DNA of 64,000 bases from Schistocerca nitens (GCF_023898315.1 NC_064615.1:910630742-910694741); one strand, 5' to 3'; positions 21,495 to 33,628 are shown, numbered from the stretch's first letter. Notes: generated by a model not told the origin, from the letters alone. Translations and numbers: made by a program.

Positions 21495-21576
21495 TGGCAG
21501 CGGTGGGATTCGAACCCACGCCTCCGAAGAGACTGGTGCCTTAAACCAGCGCCTTAGACCGCTCGGCCACGCTACC
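21495..21576 (-). tRNA. tRNA-Leu(AAG), unit 14
   Basis: Anticodon AAG. Confidence 0.96.
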
Positions 21577-21868
21577 TGCGCCAGCGTTCCCCGCGTCTCT
21601 AGAAAACAGTGCACGACACAGTTTCCTGTTGTGCTGCGACTCGCTGCTCATGCATCGCACCTCAAACAACTGCCCCTTTCGACTATAGATTTAACCTCTC
21701 AGGCAGCTACCCACGCCCTGGGGCGGCCGAATTTCTTGTTGCTGATAATGAAATGGTAGTGCAACCTGCGGCGTGCGGAACATGAGTGTAAAGTGATGAG
21801 AGCATTGTGATTTCAAACACTGGGTGACGATCATGATTGCAGCAACAGCAAGGCAAAACCTTCAAAAT

Positions 21869-21940
21869 TGCCGTGACCAGGATTCGAACCTGGGTTTTTG
21901 CGGCCACAACGCAATGTCCTAACCACTAGACGATCACGGC
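21869..21940 (-). tRNA. tRNA-His(GTG), unit 14
   Basis: Intact. Confidence 0.96.
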
Positions 21941-22271
21941 CGCGGAGGCGCCCGGGGAAGCAGTTCTCGCGACTGCACCCGCCCGGTACACAGCAAAGCT
22001 CAGCCCACTGCGTCAGACGCGATCTCCATTATATGTATACGGGCAAACGAAACGTGCCTGCGCTGTTAGGACACTAACCAGAGTGGGTAGCTGCATTCAT
22101 CTCCCTGGCAGTGTCTTGCAGTCCTCCAAGTCTGTTGACCACAGGTGGACAGGTGTCGCATCTCTCTCGCCGTCACTTGTGGCCGTCATTCATACTTAAC
22201 GTGCTTTTCTGCAAGCGTCAGTCGAGCAAAGTCGGGACAAGTCGCCTAAGAGGAGCAACAAAATGGTGGAT

Positions 22272-22343
22272 TTCCGGTACCGGGAATCGAACCCGGGCCT
22301 CCTGGGTGAGAGCCAGGTATCCTAGCCACTAGACGACACCGGA
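22272..22343 (-). tRNA. tRNA-Glu(CTC), unit 15
   Basis: Short spacer. Confidence 0.96.
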
Positions 22344-22617
22344 TAACGACACACGCACTCCTCCAACAAACACGGTGAGCGTCCACCCGCTACTTGACGA
22401 CAACTGCAAAAATTAACGCTTCCACTTCGTAGAACGGCATGCTCTGGACGTATCTCGTGGAGACGAACGCCAGCAATCATGAGACCAAACTGCGCCGGTG
22501 AATCCTGTTGTTACACCGCGCACTGTGCTACGACAGTTTAAGAGAGCGACGCTCACGCTTTGCTGCGCTATTTCCTTCGCGGGAAATCAGTGCTCCTGTT
22601 TTCGAGACAGAAAACGT

Positions 22618-22699
22618 TGGCAGCGGTGGGATTCGAACCCACGCCTCCGAAGAGACTGGTGCCTGAAACCAGCGCCTTAGACCGCTCGGCCACGCTACC
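22618..22699 (-). tRNA. tRNA-Leu(CAG), unit 15 first
   Basis: Linker variant C. Confidence 0.96.
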
Positions 22700-22779
22700 T
22701 ACGCGCCGCGGCCGCCGCAGGAGCTGCGTTCTACCCCACGAGAACACAGCGCAATGGCACAAAAACGAGAAGTAAAAAT

Positions 22780-22861
22780 TGGCAGCGGTGGGATTCGAAC
22801 CCACGCCTCCGAAGAGACTGGTGCCTGAAACCAGCGCCTTAGACCGCTCGGCCACGCTACC
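22780..22861 (-). tRNA. tRNA-Leu(CAG), unit 15 second
   Basis: Second of two. Confidence 0.96.
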
Positions 22862-22941
22862 TACGCGACGCGGCCGCCGCAGGAGCTGCGTTCTACCCCA
22901 CGAGAACACAGCGCAATGGCACAAAAACGAGAAGTAAAAAT

Positions 22942-23023
22942 TGGCAGCGGTGGGATTCGAACCCACGCCTCCGAAGAGACTGGTGCCTTAAACCAGCGCC
23001 TTAGACCGCTCGGCCACGCTACC
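22942..23023 (-). tRNA. tRNA-Leu(AAG), unit 15
   Basis: Upstream flank variant T. Confidence 0.96.
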
Positions 23024-23315
23024 TGCGCCAGCGTTCCCCGCGTCTCTAGAAAACAGTGCACGACACAGTTTCCTGTTGTGCTGCGACTCGCTGCTCATGC
23101 ATCGCACCTCAAACAACTGCCCCTTTCGACTATATATTTAACCTCTCAGGCAGCTACCCACGCCCTGGGGCGGCCGAATTTCTTGTTGCTGATAATGAAA
23201 TGGTAGTGCAACCTGCGGCGTGCGGAACATGAGTGTAAAGTGATGAGAGCATTGTGATTTCAAACACTGGGTGACGATCATGATTGCAGCAACAGCAAGG
23301 CAAAACCTTCAAAAT

Positions 23316-23387
23316 TGCCGTGACCAGGATTCGAACCTGGGTTTTTGCGGCCACAACGCAATGTCCTAACCACTAGACGATCACGGC
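23316..23387 (-). tRNA. tRNA-His(GTG), unit 15
   Basis: Intact. Confidence 0.96.
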
Positions 23388-23729
23388 CGCGGAGGCGCCC
23401 GGGGAAGCAGTTCTCGCGACTGCACCCGCCCGGTACACAGCAAAGCTCAGCCCACTGCGTCAGACGCGATCTCCATTATATGTATACGGGCAAACGAAAC
23501 GTGCCTGCGCTGTTAGGACACTAACCAGAGTGGGTAGCTGCATTCATCTCCCTGGCAGTGTCTTGCAGTCCTCCAAGTCTGTTGACCACAGGTGGACAGG
23601 TGTCGCATCTCTCTCGCCGTCACTTGTGGCCGTCATTCATACTTAACGTGCTTTTCTGCAAGCGTCAGCGTAGCGTCAGTCGAGCAAAGTCGGGACAAGT
23701 CGCCTAAGAGGAGCAACAAAATGGTGGAT

Positions 23730-23801
23730 TTCCGGTACCGGGAATCGAACCCGGGCCTCCTGGGTGAGAGCCAGGTATCCTAGCCACTAGACGACACCGG
23801 A
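23730..23801 (-). tRNA. tRNA-Glu(CTC), unit 16
   Basis: Long spacer. Confidence 0.96.
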
Positions 23802-24075
23802 TAACGACACACGCACTCCTCCAACAAACACGGTGAGCGTCCACCCGCTACTTGACGACAACTGCAAAAATTAACGCTTCCACTTCGTAGAACGGCATGC
23901 TCTGGACGTATCTCGTGGAGACGAACGCCAGCAATCATGAGACCAAACTGCGCCGGTGAATCCTGTTGTTACACCGCGCACTGTGCTACGACAGTTTAAG
24001 AGAGCGACGCTCACGCTTTGCTGCGCTATTTCCTTCGCGGGAAATCAGTGCTCCTGTTTTCGAGACAGAAAACGT

Positions 24076-24157
24076 TGGCAGCGGTGGGATTCGAACCCAC
24101 GCCTCCGAAGAGACTGGTGCCTGAAACCAGCGCCTTAGACCGCTCGGCCACGCTACC
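24076..24157 (-). tRNA. tRNA-Leu(CAG), unit 16 first
   Basis: Linker variant C. Confidence 0.96.
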
Positions 24158-24237
24158 TACGCGCCGCGGCCGCCGCAGGAGCTGCGTTCTACCCCACGAG
24201 AACACAGCGCAATGGCACAAAAACGAGAAGTAAAAAT

Positions 24238-24319
24238 TGGCAGCGGTGGGATTCGAACCCACGCCTCCGAAGAGACTGGTGCCTGAAACCAGCGCCTTAG
24301 ACCGCTCGGCCACGCTACC
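24238..24319 (-). tRNA. tRNA-Leu(CAG), unit 16 second
   Basis: Second of two. Confidence 0.96.
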
Positions 24320-24399
24320 TACGCGACGCGGCCGCCGCAGGAGCTGCGTTCTACCCCACGAGAACACAGCGCAATGGCACAAAAACGAGAAGTAAAAAT

Positions 24400-24481
24400 T
24401 GGCAGCGGTGGGATTCGAACCCACGCCTCCGAAGAGACTGGTGCCTTAAACCAGCGCCTTAGACCGCTCGGCCACGCTACC
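24400..24481 (-). tRNA. tRNA-Leu(AAG), unit 16
   Basis: Anticodon AAG. Confidence 0.96.
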
Positions 24482-24773
24482 TGCGCCAGCGTTCCCCGCG
24501 TCTCTAGAAAACAGTGCACGACACAGTTTCCTGTTGTGCTGCGACTCGCTGCTCATGCATCGCACCTCAAACAACTGCCCCTTTCGACTATAGATTTAAC
24601 CTCTCAGGCAGCTACCCACGCCCTGGGGCGGCCGAATTTCTTGTTGCTGATAATGAAATGGTAGTGCAACCTGCGGCGTGCGGAACATGAGTGTAAAGTG
24701 ATGAGAGCATTGTGATTTCAAACACTGGGTGACGATCATGATTGCAGCAACAGCAAGGCAAAACCTTCAAAAT

Positions 24774-24845
24774 TGCCGTGACCAGGATTCGAACCTGGGT
24801 TTTTGCGGCCACAACGCAATGTCCTAACCACTAGACGATCACGGC
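24774..24845 (-). tRNA. tRNA-His(GTG), unit 16
   Basis: Intact. Confidence 0.96.
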
Positions 24846-25176
24846 CGCGGAGGCGCCCGGGGAAGCAGTTCTCGCGACTGCACCCGCCCGGTACACAGCA
24901 AAGCTCAGCCCACTGCGTCAGACGCGATCTCCATTATATGTATACGGGCAAACGAAACGTGCCTGCGCTGTTAGGACACTAACCAGAGTGGGTAGCTGCA
25001 TTCATCTCCCTGGCAGTGTCTTGCAGTCCTCCAAGTCTGTTGACCACAGGTGGACAGGTGTCGCATCTCTCTCGCCGTCACTTGTGGCCGTCATTCATAC
25101 TTAACGTGCTTTTCTGCAAGCGTCAGTCGAGCAAAGTCGGGACAAGTCGCCTAAGAGGAGCAACAAAATGGTGGAT

Positions 25177-25248
25177 TTCCGGTACCGGGAATCGAACCCG
25201 GGCCTCCTGGGTGAGAGCCAGGTATCCTAGCCACTAGACGACACCGGA
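25177..25248 (-). tRNA. tRNA-Glu(CTC), unit 17
   Basis: Short spacer. Confidence 0.96.
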
Positions 25249-25522
25249 TAACGACACACGCACTCCTCCAACAAACACGGTGAGCGTCCACCCGCTACTT
25301 GACGACAACTGCAAAAATTAACGCTTCCACTTCGTAGAACGGCATGCTCTGGACGTATCTCGTGGAGACGAACGCCAGCAATCATGAGACCAAACTGCGC
25401 CGGTGAATCCTGTTGTTACACCGCGCACTGTGCTACGACAGTTTAAGAGAGCGACGCTCACGCTTTGCTGCGCTATTTCCTTCGCGGGAAATCAGTGCTC
25501 CTGTTTTCGAGACAGAAAACGT

Positions 25523-25604
25523 TGGCAGCGGTGGGATTCGAACCCACGCCTCCGAAGAGACTGGTGCCTGAAACCAGCGCCTTAGACCGCTCGGCCACGC
25601 TACC
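25523..25604 (-). tRNA. tRNA-Leu(CAG), unit 17 first
   Basis: First of two. Confidence 0.96.
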
Positions 25605-25684
25605 TACGCGACGCGGCCGCCGCAGGAGCTGCGTTCTACCCCACGAGAACACAGCGCAATGGCACAAAAACGAGAAGTAAAAAT

Positions 25685-25766
25685 TGGCAGCGGTGGGATT
25701 CGAACCCACGCCTCCGAAGAGACTGGTGCCTGAAACCAGCGCCTTAGACCGCTCGGCCACGCTACC
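25685..25766 (-). tRNA. tRNA-Leu(CAG), unit 17 second
   Basis: Second of two. Confidence 0.96.
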
Positions 25767-25846
25767 TACGCGACGCGGCCGCCGCAGGAGCTGCGTTCTA
25801 CCCCACGAGAACACAGCGCAATGGCACAAAAACGAGAAGTAAAAAT

Positions 25847-25928
25847 TGGCAGCGGTGGGATTCGAACCCACGCCTCCGAAGAGACTGGTGCCTTAAACCA
25901 GCGCCTTAGACCGCTCGGCCACGCTACC
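25847..25928 (-). tRNA. tRNA-Leu(AAG), unit 17
   Basis: Anticodon AAG. Confidence 0.96.
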
Positions 25929-26220
25929 TGCGCCAGCGTTCCCCGCGTCTCTAGAAAACAGTGCACGACACAGTTTCCTGTTGTGCTGCGACTCGCTGCT
26001 CATGCATCGCACCTCAAACAACTGCCCCTTTCGACTATAGATTTAACCTCTCAGGCAGCTACCCACGCCCTGGGGCGGCCGAATTTCTTGTTGCTGATAA
26101 TGAAATGGTAGTGCAACCTGCGGCGTGCGGAACATGAGTGTAAAGTGATGAGAGCATTGTGATTTCAAACACTGGGTGACGATCATGATTGCAGCAACAG
26201 CAAGGCAAAACCTTCAAAAT

Positions 26221-26292
26221 TGCCGTGACCAGGATTCGAACCTGGGTTTTTGCGGCCACAACGCAATGTCCTAACCACTAGACGATCACGGC
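26221..26292 (-). tRNA. tRNA-His(GTG), unit 17
   Basis: Gene intact; the 11 bp CGCCCGGGGAA normally 8 nt upstream is deleted at 26300/26301. Confidence 0.96.
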
Positions 26293-26623
26293 CGCGGAGG
26301 GCAGTTCTCGCGACTGCACCCGCCCGGTACACAGCAAAGCTCAGCCCACTGCGTCAGACGCGATCTCCATTATATGTATACGGGCAAACGAAACGTGCCT
26401 GCGCTGTTAGGACACTAACCAGAGTGGGTAGCTGCATTCATCTCCCTGGCAGTGTCTTGCAGTCCTCCAAGTCTGTTGACCACAGGTGGACAGGTGTCGC
26501 ATCTCTCTCGCCGTCACTTGTGGCCGTCATTCATACTTAACGTGCTTTTCTGCAAGCGTCAGCGTAGCGTCAGTCGAGCAAAGTCGGGACAAGTCGCCTA
26601 AGAGGAGCAACAAAATGGTGGAT

Positions 26624-26695
26624 TTCCGGTACCGGGAATCGAACCCGGGCCTCCTGGGTGAGAGCCAGGTATCCTAGCCACTAGACGACACCGGA
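26624..26695 (-). tRNA. tRNA-Glu(CTC), unit 18
   Basis: Long spacer. Confidence 0.96.
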
Positions 26696-26969
26696 TAACG
26701 ACACACGCACTCCTCCAACAAACACGGTGAGCGTCCACCCGCTACTTGACGACAACTGCAAAAATTAACGCTTCCACTTCGTAGAACGGCATGCTCTGGA
26801 CGTATCTCGTGGAGACGAACGCCAGCAATCATGAGACCAAACTGCGCCGGTGAATCCTGTTGTTACACCGCGCACTGTGCTACGACAGTTTAAGAGAGCG
26901 ACGCTCACGCTTTGCTGCGCTATTTCCTTCGCGGGAAATCAGTGCTCCTGTTTTCGAGACAGAAAACGT

Positions 26970-27051
26970 TGGCAGCGGTGGGATTCGAACCCACGCCTCC
27001 GAAGAGACTGGTGCCTGAAACCAGCGCCTTAGACCGCTCGGCCACGCTACC
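26970..27051 (-). tRNA. tRNA-Leu(CAG), unit 18 first
   Basis: Linker variant C. Confidence 0.96.
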
Positions 27052-27131
27052 TACGCGCCGCGGCCGCCGCAGGAGCTGCGTTCTACCCCACGAGAACACA
27101 GCGCAATGGCACAAAAACGAGAAGTAAAAAT

Positions 27132-27213
27132 TGGCAGCGGTGGGATTCGAACCCACGCCTCCGAAGAGACTGGTGCCTGAAACCAGCGCCTTAGACCGCT
27201 CGGCCACGCTACC
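27132..27213 (-). tRNA. tRNA-Leu(CAG), unit 18 second
   Basis: Second of two. Confidence 0.96.
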
Positions 27214-27293
27214 TACGCGACGCGGCCGCCGCAGGAGCTGCGTTCTACCCCACGAGAACACAGCGCAATGGCACAAAAACGAGAAGTAAAAAT

Positions 27294-27375
27294 TGGCAGC
27301 GGTGGGATTCGAACCCACGCCTCCGAAGAGACTGGTGCCTTAAACCAGCGCCTTAGACCGCTCGGCCACGCTACC
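27294..27375 (-). tRNA. tRNA-Leu(AAG), unit 18
   Basis: Upstream flank variant T. Confidence 0.96.
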
Positions 27376-27667
27376 TGCGCCAGCGTTCCCCGCGTCTCTA
27401 GAAAACAGTGCACGACACAGTTTCCTGTTGTGCTGCGACTCGCTGCTCATGCATCGCACCTCAAACAACTGCCCCTTTCGACTATATATTTAACCTCTCA
27501 GGCAGCTACCCACGCCCTGGGGCGGCCGAATTTCTTGTTGCTGATAATGAAATGGTAGTGCAACCTGCGGCGTGCGGAACATGAGTGTAAAGTGATGAGA
27601 GCATTGTGATTTCAAACACTGGGTGACGATCATGATTGCAGCAACAGCAAGGCAAAACCTTCAAAAT

Positions 27668-27739
27668 TGCCGTGACCAGGATTCGAACCTGGGTTTTTGC
27701 GGCCACAACGCAATGTCCTAACCACTAGACGATCACGGC
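27668..27739 (-). tRNA. tRNA-His(GTG), unit 18
   Basis: Intact. Confidence 0.96.
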
Positions 27740-28081
27740 CGCGGAGGCGCCCGGGGAAGCAGTTCTCGCGACTGCACCCGCCCGGTACACAGCAAAGCTC
27801 AGCCCACTGCGTCAGACGCGATCTCCATTATATGTATACGGGCAAACGAAACGTGCCTGCGCTGTTAGGACACTAACCAGAGTGGGTAGCTGCATTCATC
27901 TCCCTGGCAGTGTCTTGCAGTCCTCCAAGTCTGTTGACCACAGGTGGACAGGTGTCGCATCTCTCTCGCCGTCACTTGTGGCCGTCATTCATACTTAACG
28001 TGCTTTTCTGCAAGCGTCAGCGTAGCGTCAGTCGAGCAAAGTCGGGACAAGTCGCCTAAGAGGAGCAACAAAATGGTGGAT

Positions 28082-28153
28082 TTCCGGTACCGGGAATCGA
28101 ACCCGGGCCTCCTGGGTGAGAGCCAGGTATCCTAGCCACTAGACGACACCGGA
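28082..28153 (-). tRNA. tRNA-Glu(CTC), unit 19
   Basis: Long spacer. Confidence 0.96.
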
Positions 28154-28427
28154 TAACGACACACGCACTCCTCCAACAAACACGGTGAGCGTCCACCCGC
28201 TACTTGACGACAACTGCAAAAATTAACGCTTCCACTTCGTAGAACGGCATGCTCTGGACGTATCTCGTGGAGACGAACGCCAGCAATCATGAGACCAAAC
28301 TGCGCCGGTGAATCCTGTTGTTACACCGCGCACTGTGCTACGACAGTTTAAGAGAGCGACGCTCACGCTTTGCTGCGCTATTTCCTTCGCGGGAAATCAG
28401 TGCTCCTGTTTTCGAGACAGAAAACGT

Positions 28428-28509
28428 TGGCAGCGGTGGGATTCGAACCCACGCCTCCGAAGAGACTGGTGCCTGAAACCAGCGCCTTAGACCGCTCGGC
28501 CACGCTACC
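28428..28509 (-). tRNA. tRNA-Leu(CAG), unit 19
   Basis: Only CAG copy of this unit; linker variant C. Confidence 0.96.
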
Positions 28510-28589
28510 TACGCGCCGCGGCCGCCGCAGGAGCTGCGTTCTACCCCACGAGAACACAGCGCAATGGCACAAAAACGAGAAGTAAAAAT

Positions 28590-28671
28590 TGGCAGCGGTG
28601 GGATTCGAACCCACGCCTCCGAAGAGACTGGTGCCTTAAACCAGCGCCTTAGACCGCTCGGCCACGCTACC
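28590..28671 (-). tRNA. tRNA-Leu(AAG), unit 19
   Basis: Anticodon AAG. Confidence 0.96.
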
Positions 28672-28963
28672 TGCGCCAGCGTTCCCCGCGTCTCTAGAAA
28701 ACAGTGCACGACACAGTTTCCTGTTGTGCTGCGACTCGCTGCTCATGCATCGCACCTCAAACAACTGCCCCTTTCGACTATAGATTTAACCTCTCAGGCA
28801 GCTACCCACGCCCTGGGGCGGCCGAATTTCTTGTTGCTGATAATGAAATGGTAGTGCAACCTGCGGCGTGCGGAACATGAGTGTAAAGTGATGAGAGCAT
28901 TGTGATTTCAAACACTGGGTGACGATCATGATTGCAGCAACAGCAAGGCAAAACCTTCAAAAT

Positions 28964-29035
28964 TGCCGTGACCAGGATTCGAACCTGGGTTTTTGCGGCC
29001 ACAACGCAATGTCCTAACCACTAGACGATCACGGC
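28964..29035 (-). tRNA. tRNA-His(GTG), unit 19
   Basis: Intact. Confidence 0.96.
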
Positions 29036-29366
29036 CGCGGAGGCGCCCGGGGAAGCAGTTCTCGCGACTGCACCCGCCCGGTACACAGCAAAGCTCAGCC
29101 CACTGCGTCAGACGCGATCTCCATTATATGTATACGGGCAAACGAAACGTGCCTGCGCTGTTAGGACACTAACCAGAGTGGGTAGCTGCATTCATCTCCC
29201 TGGCAGTGTCTTGCAGTCCTCCAAGTCTGTTGACCACAGGTGGACAGGTGTCGCATCTCTCTCGCCGTCACTTGTGGCCGTCATTCATACTTAACGTGCT
29301 TTTCTGCAAGCGTCAGTCGAGCAAAGTCGGGACAAGTCGCCTAAGAGGAGCAACAAAATGGTGGAT

Positions 29367-29438
29367 TTCCGGTACCGGGAATCGAACCCGGGCCTCCTGG
29401 GTGAGAGCCAGGTATCCTAGCCACTAGACGACACCGGA
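29367..29438 (-). tRNA. tRNA-Glu(CTC), unit 20
   Basis: Short spacer. Confidence 0.96.
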
Positions 29439-29712
29439 TAACGACACACGCACTCCTCCAACAAACACGGTGAGCGTCCACCCGCTACTTGACGACAACT
29501 GCAAAAATTAACGCTTCCACTTCGTAAAACGGCATGCTCTGGACGTATCTCGTGGAGACGAACGCCAGCAATCATGAGACCAAACTGCGCCGGTGAATCC
29601 TGTTGTTACACCGCGCACTGTGCTACGACAGTTTAAGAGAGCGACGCTCACGCTTTGCTGCGCTATTTCCTTCGCGGGAAATCAGTGCTCCTGTTTTCGA
29701 GACAGAAAACGT

Positions 29713-29794
29713 TGGCAGCGGTGGGATTCGAACCCACGCCTCCGAAGAGACTGGTGCCTGAAACCAGCGCCTTAGACCGCTCGGCCACGCTACC
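29713..29794 (-). tRNA. tRNA-Leu(CAG), unit 20
   Basis: Only CAG copy of this unit; private T-to-G change in the linker near 29827. Confidence 0.96.
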
Positions 29795-29874
29795 TACGCG
29801 ACGCGGCCGCCGCAGGAGCTGCGTTCGACCCCACGAGAACACAGCGCAATGGCACAAAAACGAGAAGTAAAAAT

Positions 29875-29956
29875 TGGCAGCGGTGGGATTCGAACCCACG
29901 CCTCCGAAGAGACTGGTGCCTTAAACCAGCGCCTTAGACCGCTCGGCCACGCTACC
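29875..29956 (-). tRNA. tRNA-Leu(AAG), unit 20
   Basis: Anticodon AAG. Confidence 0.96.
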
Positions 29957-30248
29957 TGCGCCAGCGTTCCCCGCGTCTCTAGAAAACAGTGCACGACACA
30001 GTTTCCTGTTGTGCTGCGACTCGCTGCTCATGCATCGCACCTCAAACAACTGCCCCTTTCGACTATAGATTTAACCTCTCAGGCAGCTACCCACGCCCTG
30101 GGGCGGCCGAATTTCTTGTTGCTGATAATGAAATGGTAGTGCAACCTGCGGCGTGCGGAACATGAGTGTAAAGTGATGAGAGCATTGTGATTTCAAACAC
30201 TGGGTGACGATCATGATTGCAGCAACAGCAAGGCAAAACCTTCAAAAT

Positions 30249-30320
30249 TGCCGTGACCAGGATTCGAACCTGGGTTTTTGCGGCCACAACGCAATGTCCT
30301 AACCACTAGACGATCACGGC
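30249..30320 (-). tRNA. tRNA-His(GTG), unit 20
   Basis: Intact. Confidence 0.96.
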
Positions 30321-30651
30321 CGCGGAGGCGCCCGGGGAAGCAGTTCTCGCGACTGCACCCGCCCGGTACACAGCAAAGCTCAGCCCACTGCGTCAGACGC
30401 GATCTCCATTATATGTATACGGGCAAACGAAACGTGCCTGCGCTGTTAGGACACTAACCAGAGTGGGTAGCTGCATTCATCTCCCTGGCAGTGTCTTGCA
30501 GTCCTCCAAGTCTGTTGACCACAGGTGGACAGGTGTCGCATCTCTCTCGCCGTCACTTGTGGCCGTCATTCATACTTAACGTGCTTTTCTGCAAGCGTCA
30601 GTCGAGCAAAGTCGGGACAAGTCGCCTAAGAGGAGCAACAAAATGGTGGAT

Positions 30652-30723
30652 TTCCGGTACCGGGAATCGAACCCGGGCCTCCTGGGTGAGAGCCAGGTAT
30701 CCTAGCCACTAGACGACACCGGA
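30652..30723 (-). tRNA. tRNA-Glu(CTC), unit 21
   Basis: Short spacer. Confidence 0.96.
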
Positions 30724-30997
30724 TAACGACACACGCACTCCTCCAACAAACACGGTGAGCGTCCACCCGCTACTTGACGACAACTGCAAAAATTAACGCT
30801 TCCACTTCGTAGAACGGCATGCTCTGGACGTATCTCGTGGAGACGAACGCCAGCAATCATGAGACCAAACTGCGCCGGTGAATCCTGTTGTTACACCGCG
30901 CACTGTGCTACGACAGTTTAAGAGAGCGACGCTCACGCTTTGCTGCGCTATTTCCTTCGCGGGAAATCAGTGCTCCTGTTTTCGAGACAGAAAACGT

Positions 30998-31079
30998 TGG
31001 CAGCGGTGGGATTCGAACCCACGCCTCCGAAGAGACTGGTGCCTGAAACCAGCGCCTTAGACCGCTCGGCCACGCTACC
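30998..31079 (-). tRNA. tRNA-Leu(CAG), unit 21 first
   Basis: First of two. Confidence 0.96.
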
Positions 31080-31159
31080 TACGCGACGCGGCCGCCGCAG
31101 GAGCTGCGTTCTACCCCACGAGAACACAGCGCAATGGCACAAAAACGAGAAGTAAAAAT

Positions 31160-31241
31160 TGGCAGCGGTGGGATTCGAACCCACGCCTCCGAAGAGACTG
31201 GTGCCTGAAACCAGCGCCTTAGACCGCTCGGCCACGCTACC
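31160..31241 (-). tRNA. tRNA-Leu(CAG), unit 21 second
   Basis: Second of two. Confidence 0.96.
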
Positions 31242-31321
31242 TACGCGACGCGGCCGCCGCAGGAGCTGCGTTCTACCCCACGAGAACACAGCGCAATGGC
31301 ACAAAAACGAGAAGTAAAAAT

Positions 31322-31403
31322 TGGCAGCGGTGGGATTCGAACCCACGCCTCCGAAGAGACTGGTGCCTTAAACCAGCGCCTTAGACCGCTCGGCCACGCT
31401 ACC
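31322..31403 (-). tRNA. tRNA-Leu(AAG), unit 21
   Basis: Anticodon AAG. Confidence 0.96.
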
Positions 31404-31695
31404 TGCGCCAGCGTTCCCCGCGTCTCTAGAAAACAGTGCACGACACAGTTTCCTGTTGTGCTGCGACTCGCTGCTCATGCATCGCACCTCAAACAACTGC
31501 CCCTTTCGACTATAGATTTAACCTCTCAGGCAGCTACCCACGCCCTGGGGCGGCCGAATTTCTTGTTGCTGATAATGAAATGGTAGTGCAACCTGCGGCG
31601 TGCGGAACATGAGTGTAAAGTGATGAGAGCATTGTGATTTCAAACACTGGGTGACGATCATGATTGCAGCAACAGCAAGGCAAAACCTTCAAAAT

Positions 31696-31767
31696 TGCCG
31701 TGACCAGGATTCGAACCTGGGTTTTTGCGGCCACAACGCAATGTCCTAACCACTAGACGATCACGGC
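31696..31767 (-). tRNA. tRNA-His(GTG), unit 21
   Basis: Intact. Confidence 0.96.
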
Positions 31768-32098
31768 CGCGGAGGCGCCCGGGGAAGCAGTTCTCGCGAC
31801 TGCACCCGCCCGGTACACAGCAAAGCTCAGCCCACTGCGTCAGACGCGATCTCCATTATATGTATACGGGCAAACGAAACGTGCCTGCGCTGTTAGGACA
31901 CTAACCAGAGTGGGTAGCTGCATTCATCTCCCTGGCAGTGTCTTGCAGTCCTCCAAGTCTGTTGACCACAGGTGGACAGGTGTCGCATCTCTCTCGCCGT
32001 CACTTGTGGCCGTCATTCATACTTAACGTGCTTTTCTGCAAGCGTCAGTCGAGCAAAGTCGGGACAAGTCGCCTAAGAGGAGCAACAAAATGGTGGAT

Positions 32099-32170
32099 TT
32101 CCGGTACCGGGAATCGAACCCGGGCCTCCTGGGTGAGAGCCAGGTATCCTAGCCACTAGACGACACCGGA
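32099..32170 (-). tRNA. tRNA-Glu(CTC), unit 22
   Basis: Short spacer. Confidence 0.96.
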
Positions 32171-32444
32171 TAACGACACACGCACTCCTCCAACAAACAC
32201 GGTGAGCGTCCACCCGCTACTTGACGACAACTGCAAAAATTAACGCTTCCACTTCGTAGAACGGCATGCTCTGGACGTATCTCGTGGAGACGAACGCCAG
32301 CAATCATGAGACCAAACTGCGCCGGTGAATCCTGTTGTTACACCGCGCACTGTGCTACGACAGTTTAAGAGAGCGACGCTCACGCTTTGCTGCGCTATTT
32401 CCTTCGCGGGAAATCAGTGCTCCTGTTTTCGAGACAGAAAACGT

Positions 32445-32526
32445 TGGCAGCGGTGGGATTCGAACCCACGCCTCCGAAGAGACTGGTGCCTGAAACCAGC
32501 GCCTTAGACCGCTCGGCCACGCTACC
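32445..32526 (-). tRNA. tRNA-Leu(CAG), unit 22 first
   Basis: First of two. Confidence 0.96.
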
Positions 32527-32606
32527 TACGCGACGCGGCCGCCGCAGGAGCTGCGTTCTACCCCACGAGAACACAGCGCAATGGCACAAAAACGAGAAGT
32601 AAAAAT

Positions 32607-32688
32607 TGGCAGCGGTGGGATTCGAACCCACGCCTCCGAAGAGACTGGTGCCTGAAACCAGCGCCTTAGACCGCTCGGCCACGCTACC
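32607..32688 (-). tRNA. tRNA-Leu(CAG), unit 22 second
   Basis: Second of two. Confidence 0.96.
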
Positions 32689-32768
32689 TACGCGACGCGG
32701 CCGCCGCAGGAGCTGCGTTCTACCCCACGAGAACACAGCGCAATGGCACAAAAACGAGAAGTAAAAAT

Positions 32769-32850
32769 TGGCAGCGGTGGGATTCGAACCCACGCCTCCG
32801 AAGAGACTGGTGCCTTAAACCAGCGCCTTAGACCGCTCGGCCACGCTACC
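32769..32850 (-). tRNA. tRNA-Leu(AAG), unit 22
   Basis: Anticodon AAG. Confidence 0.96.
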
Positions 32851-33142
32851 TGCGCCAGCGTTCCCCGCGTCTCTAGAAAACAGTGCACGACACAGTTTCC
32901 TGTTGTGCTGCGACTCGCTGCTCATGCATCGCACCTCAAACAACTGCCCCTTTCGACTATAGATTTAACCTCTCAGGCAGCTACCCACGCCCTGGGGCGG
33001 CCGAATTTCTTGTTGCTGATAATGAAATGGTAGTGCAACCTGCGGCGTGCGGAACATGAGTGTAAAGTGATGAGAGCATTGTGATTTCAAACACTGGGTG
33101 ACGATCATGATTGCAGCAACAGCAAGGCAAAACCTTCAAAAT

Positions 33143-33214
33143 TGCCGTGACCAGGATTCGAACCTGGGTTTTTGCGGCCACAACGCAATGTCCTAACCAC
33201 TAGACGATCACGGC
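33143..33214 (-). tRNA. tRNA-His(GTG), unit 22
   Basis: Intact. Confidence 0.96.
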
Positions 33215-33556
33215 CGCGGAGGCGCCCGGGGAAGCAGTTCTCGCGACTGCACCCGCCCGGTACACAGCAAAGCTCAGCCCACTGCGTCAGACGCGATCTC
33301 CATTATATGTATACGGGCAAACGAAACGTGCCTGCGCTGTTAGGACACTAACCAGAGTGGGTAGCTGCATTCATCTCCCTGGCAGTGTCTTGCAGTCCTC
33401 CAAGTCTGTTGACCACAGGTGGACAGGTGTCGCATCTCTCTCGCCGTCACTTGTGGCCGTCATTCATACTTAACGTGCTTTTCTGCAAGCGTCAGCGTAG
33501 CGTCAGTCGAGCAAAGTCGGGACAAGTCGCCTAAGAGGAGCAACAAAATGGTGGAT

Positions 33557-33628
33557 TTCCGGTACCGGGAATCGAACCCGGGCCTCCTGGGTGAGAGCCA
33601 GGTATCCTAGCCACTAGACGACACCGGA
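33557..33628 (-). tRNA. tRNA-Glu(CTC), unit 23
   Basis: Long spacer. Confidence 0.96.
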
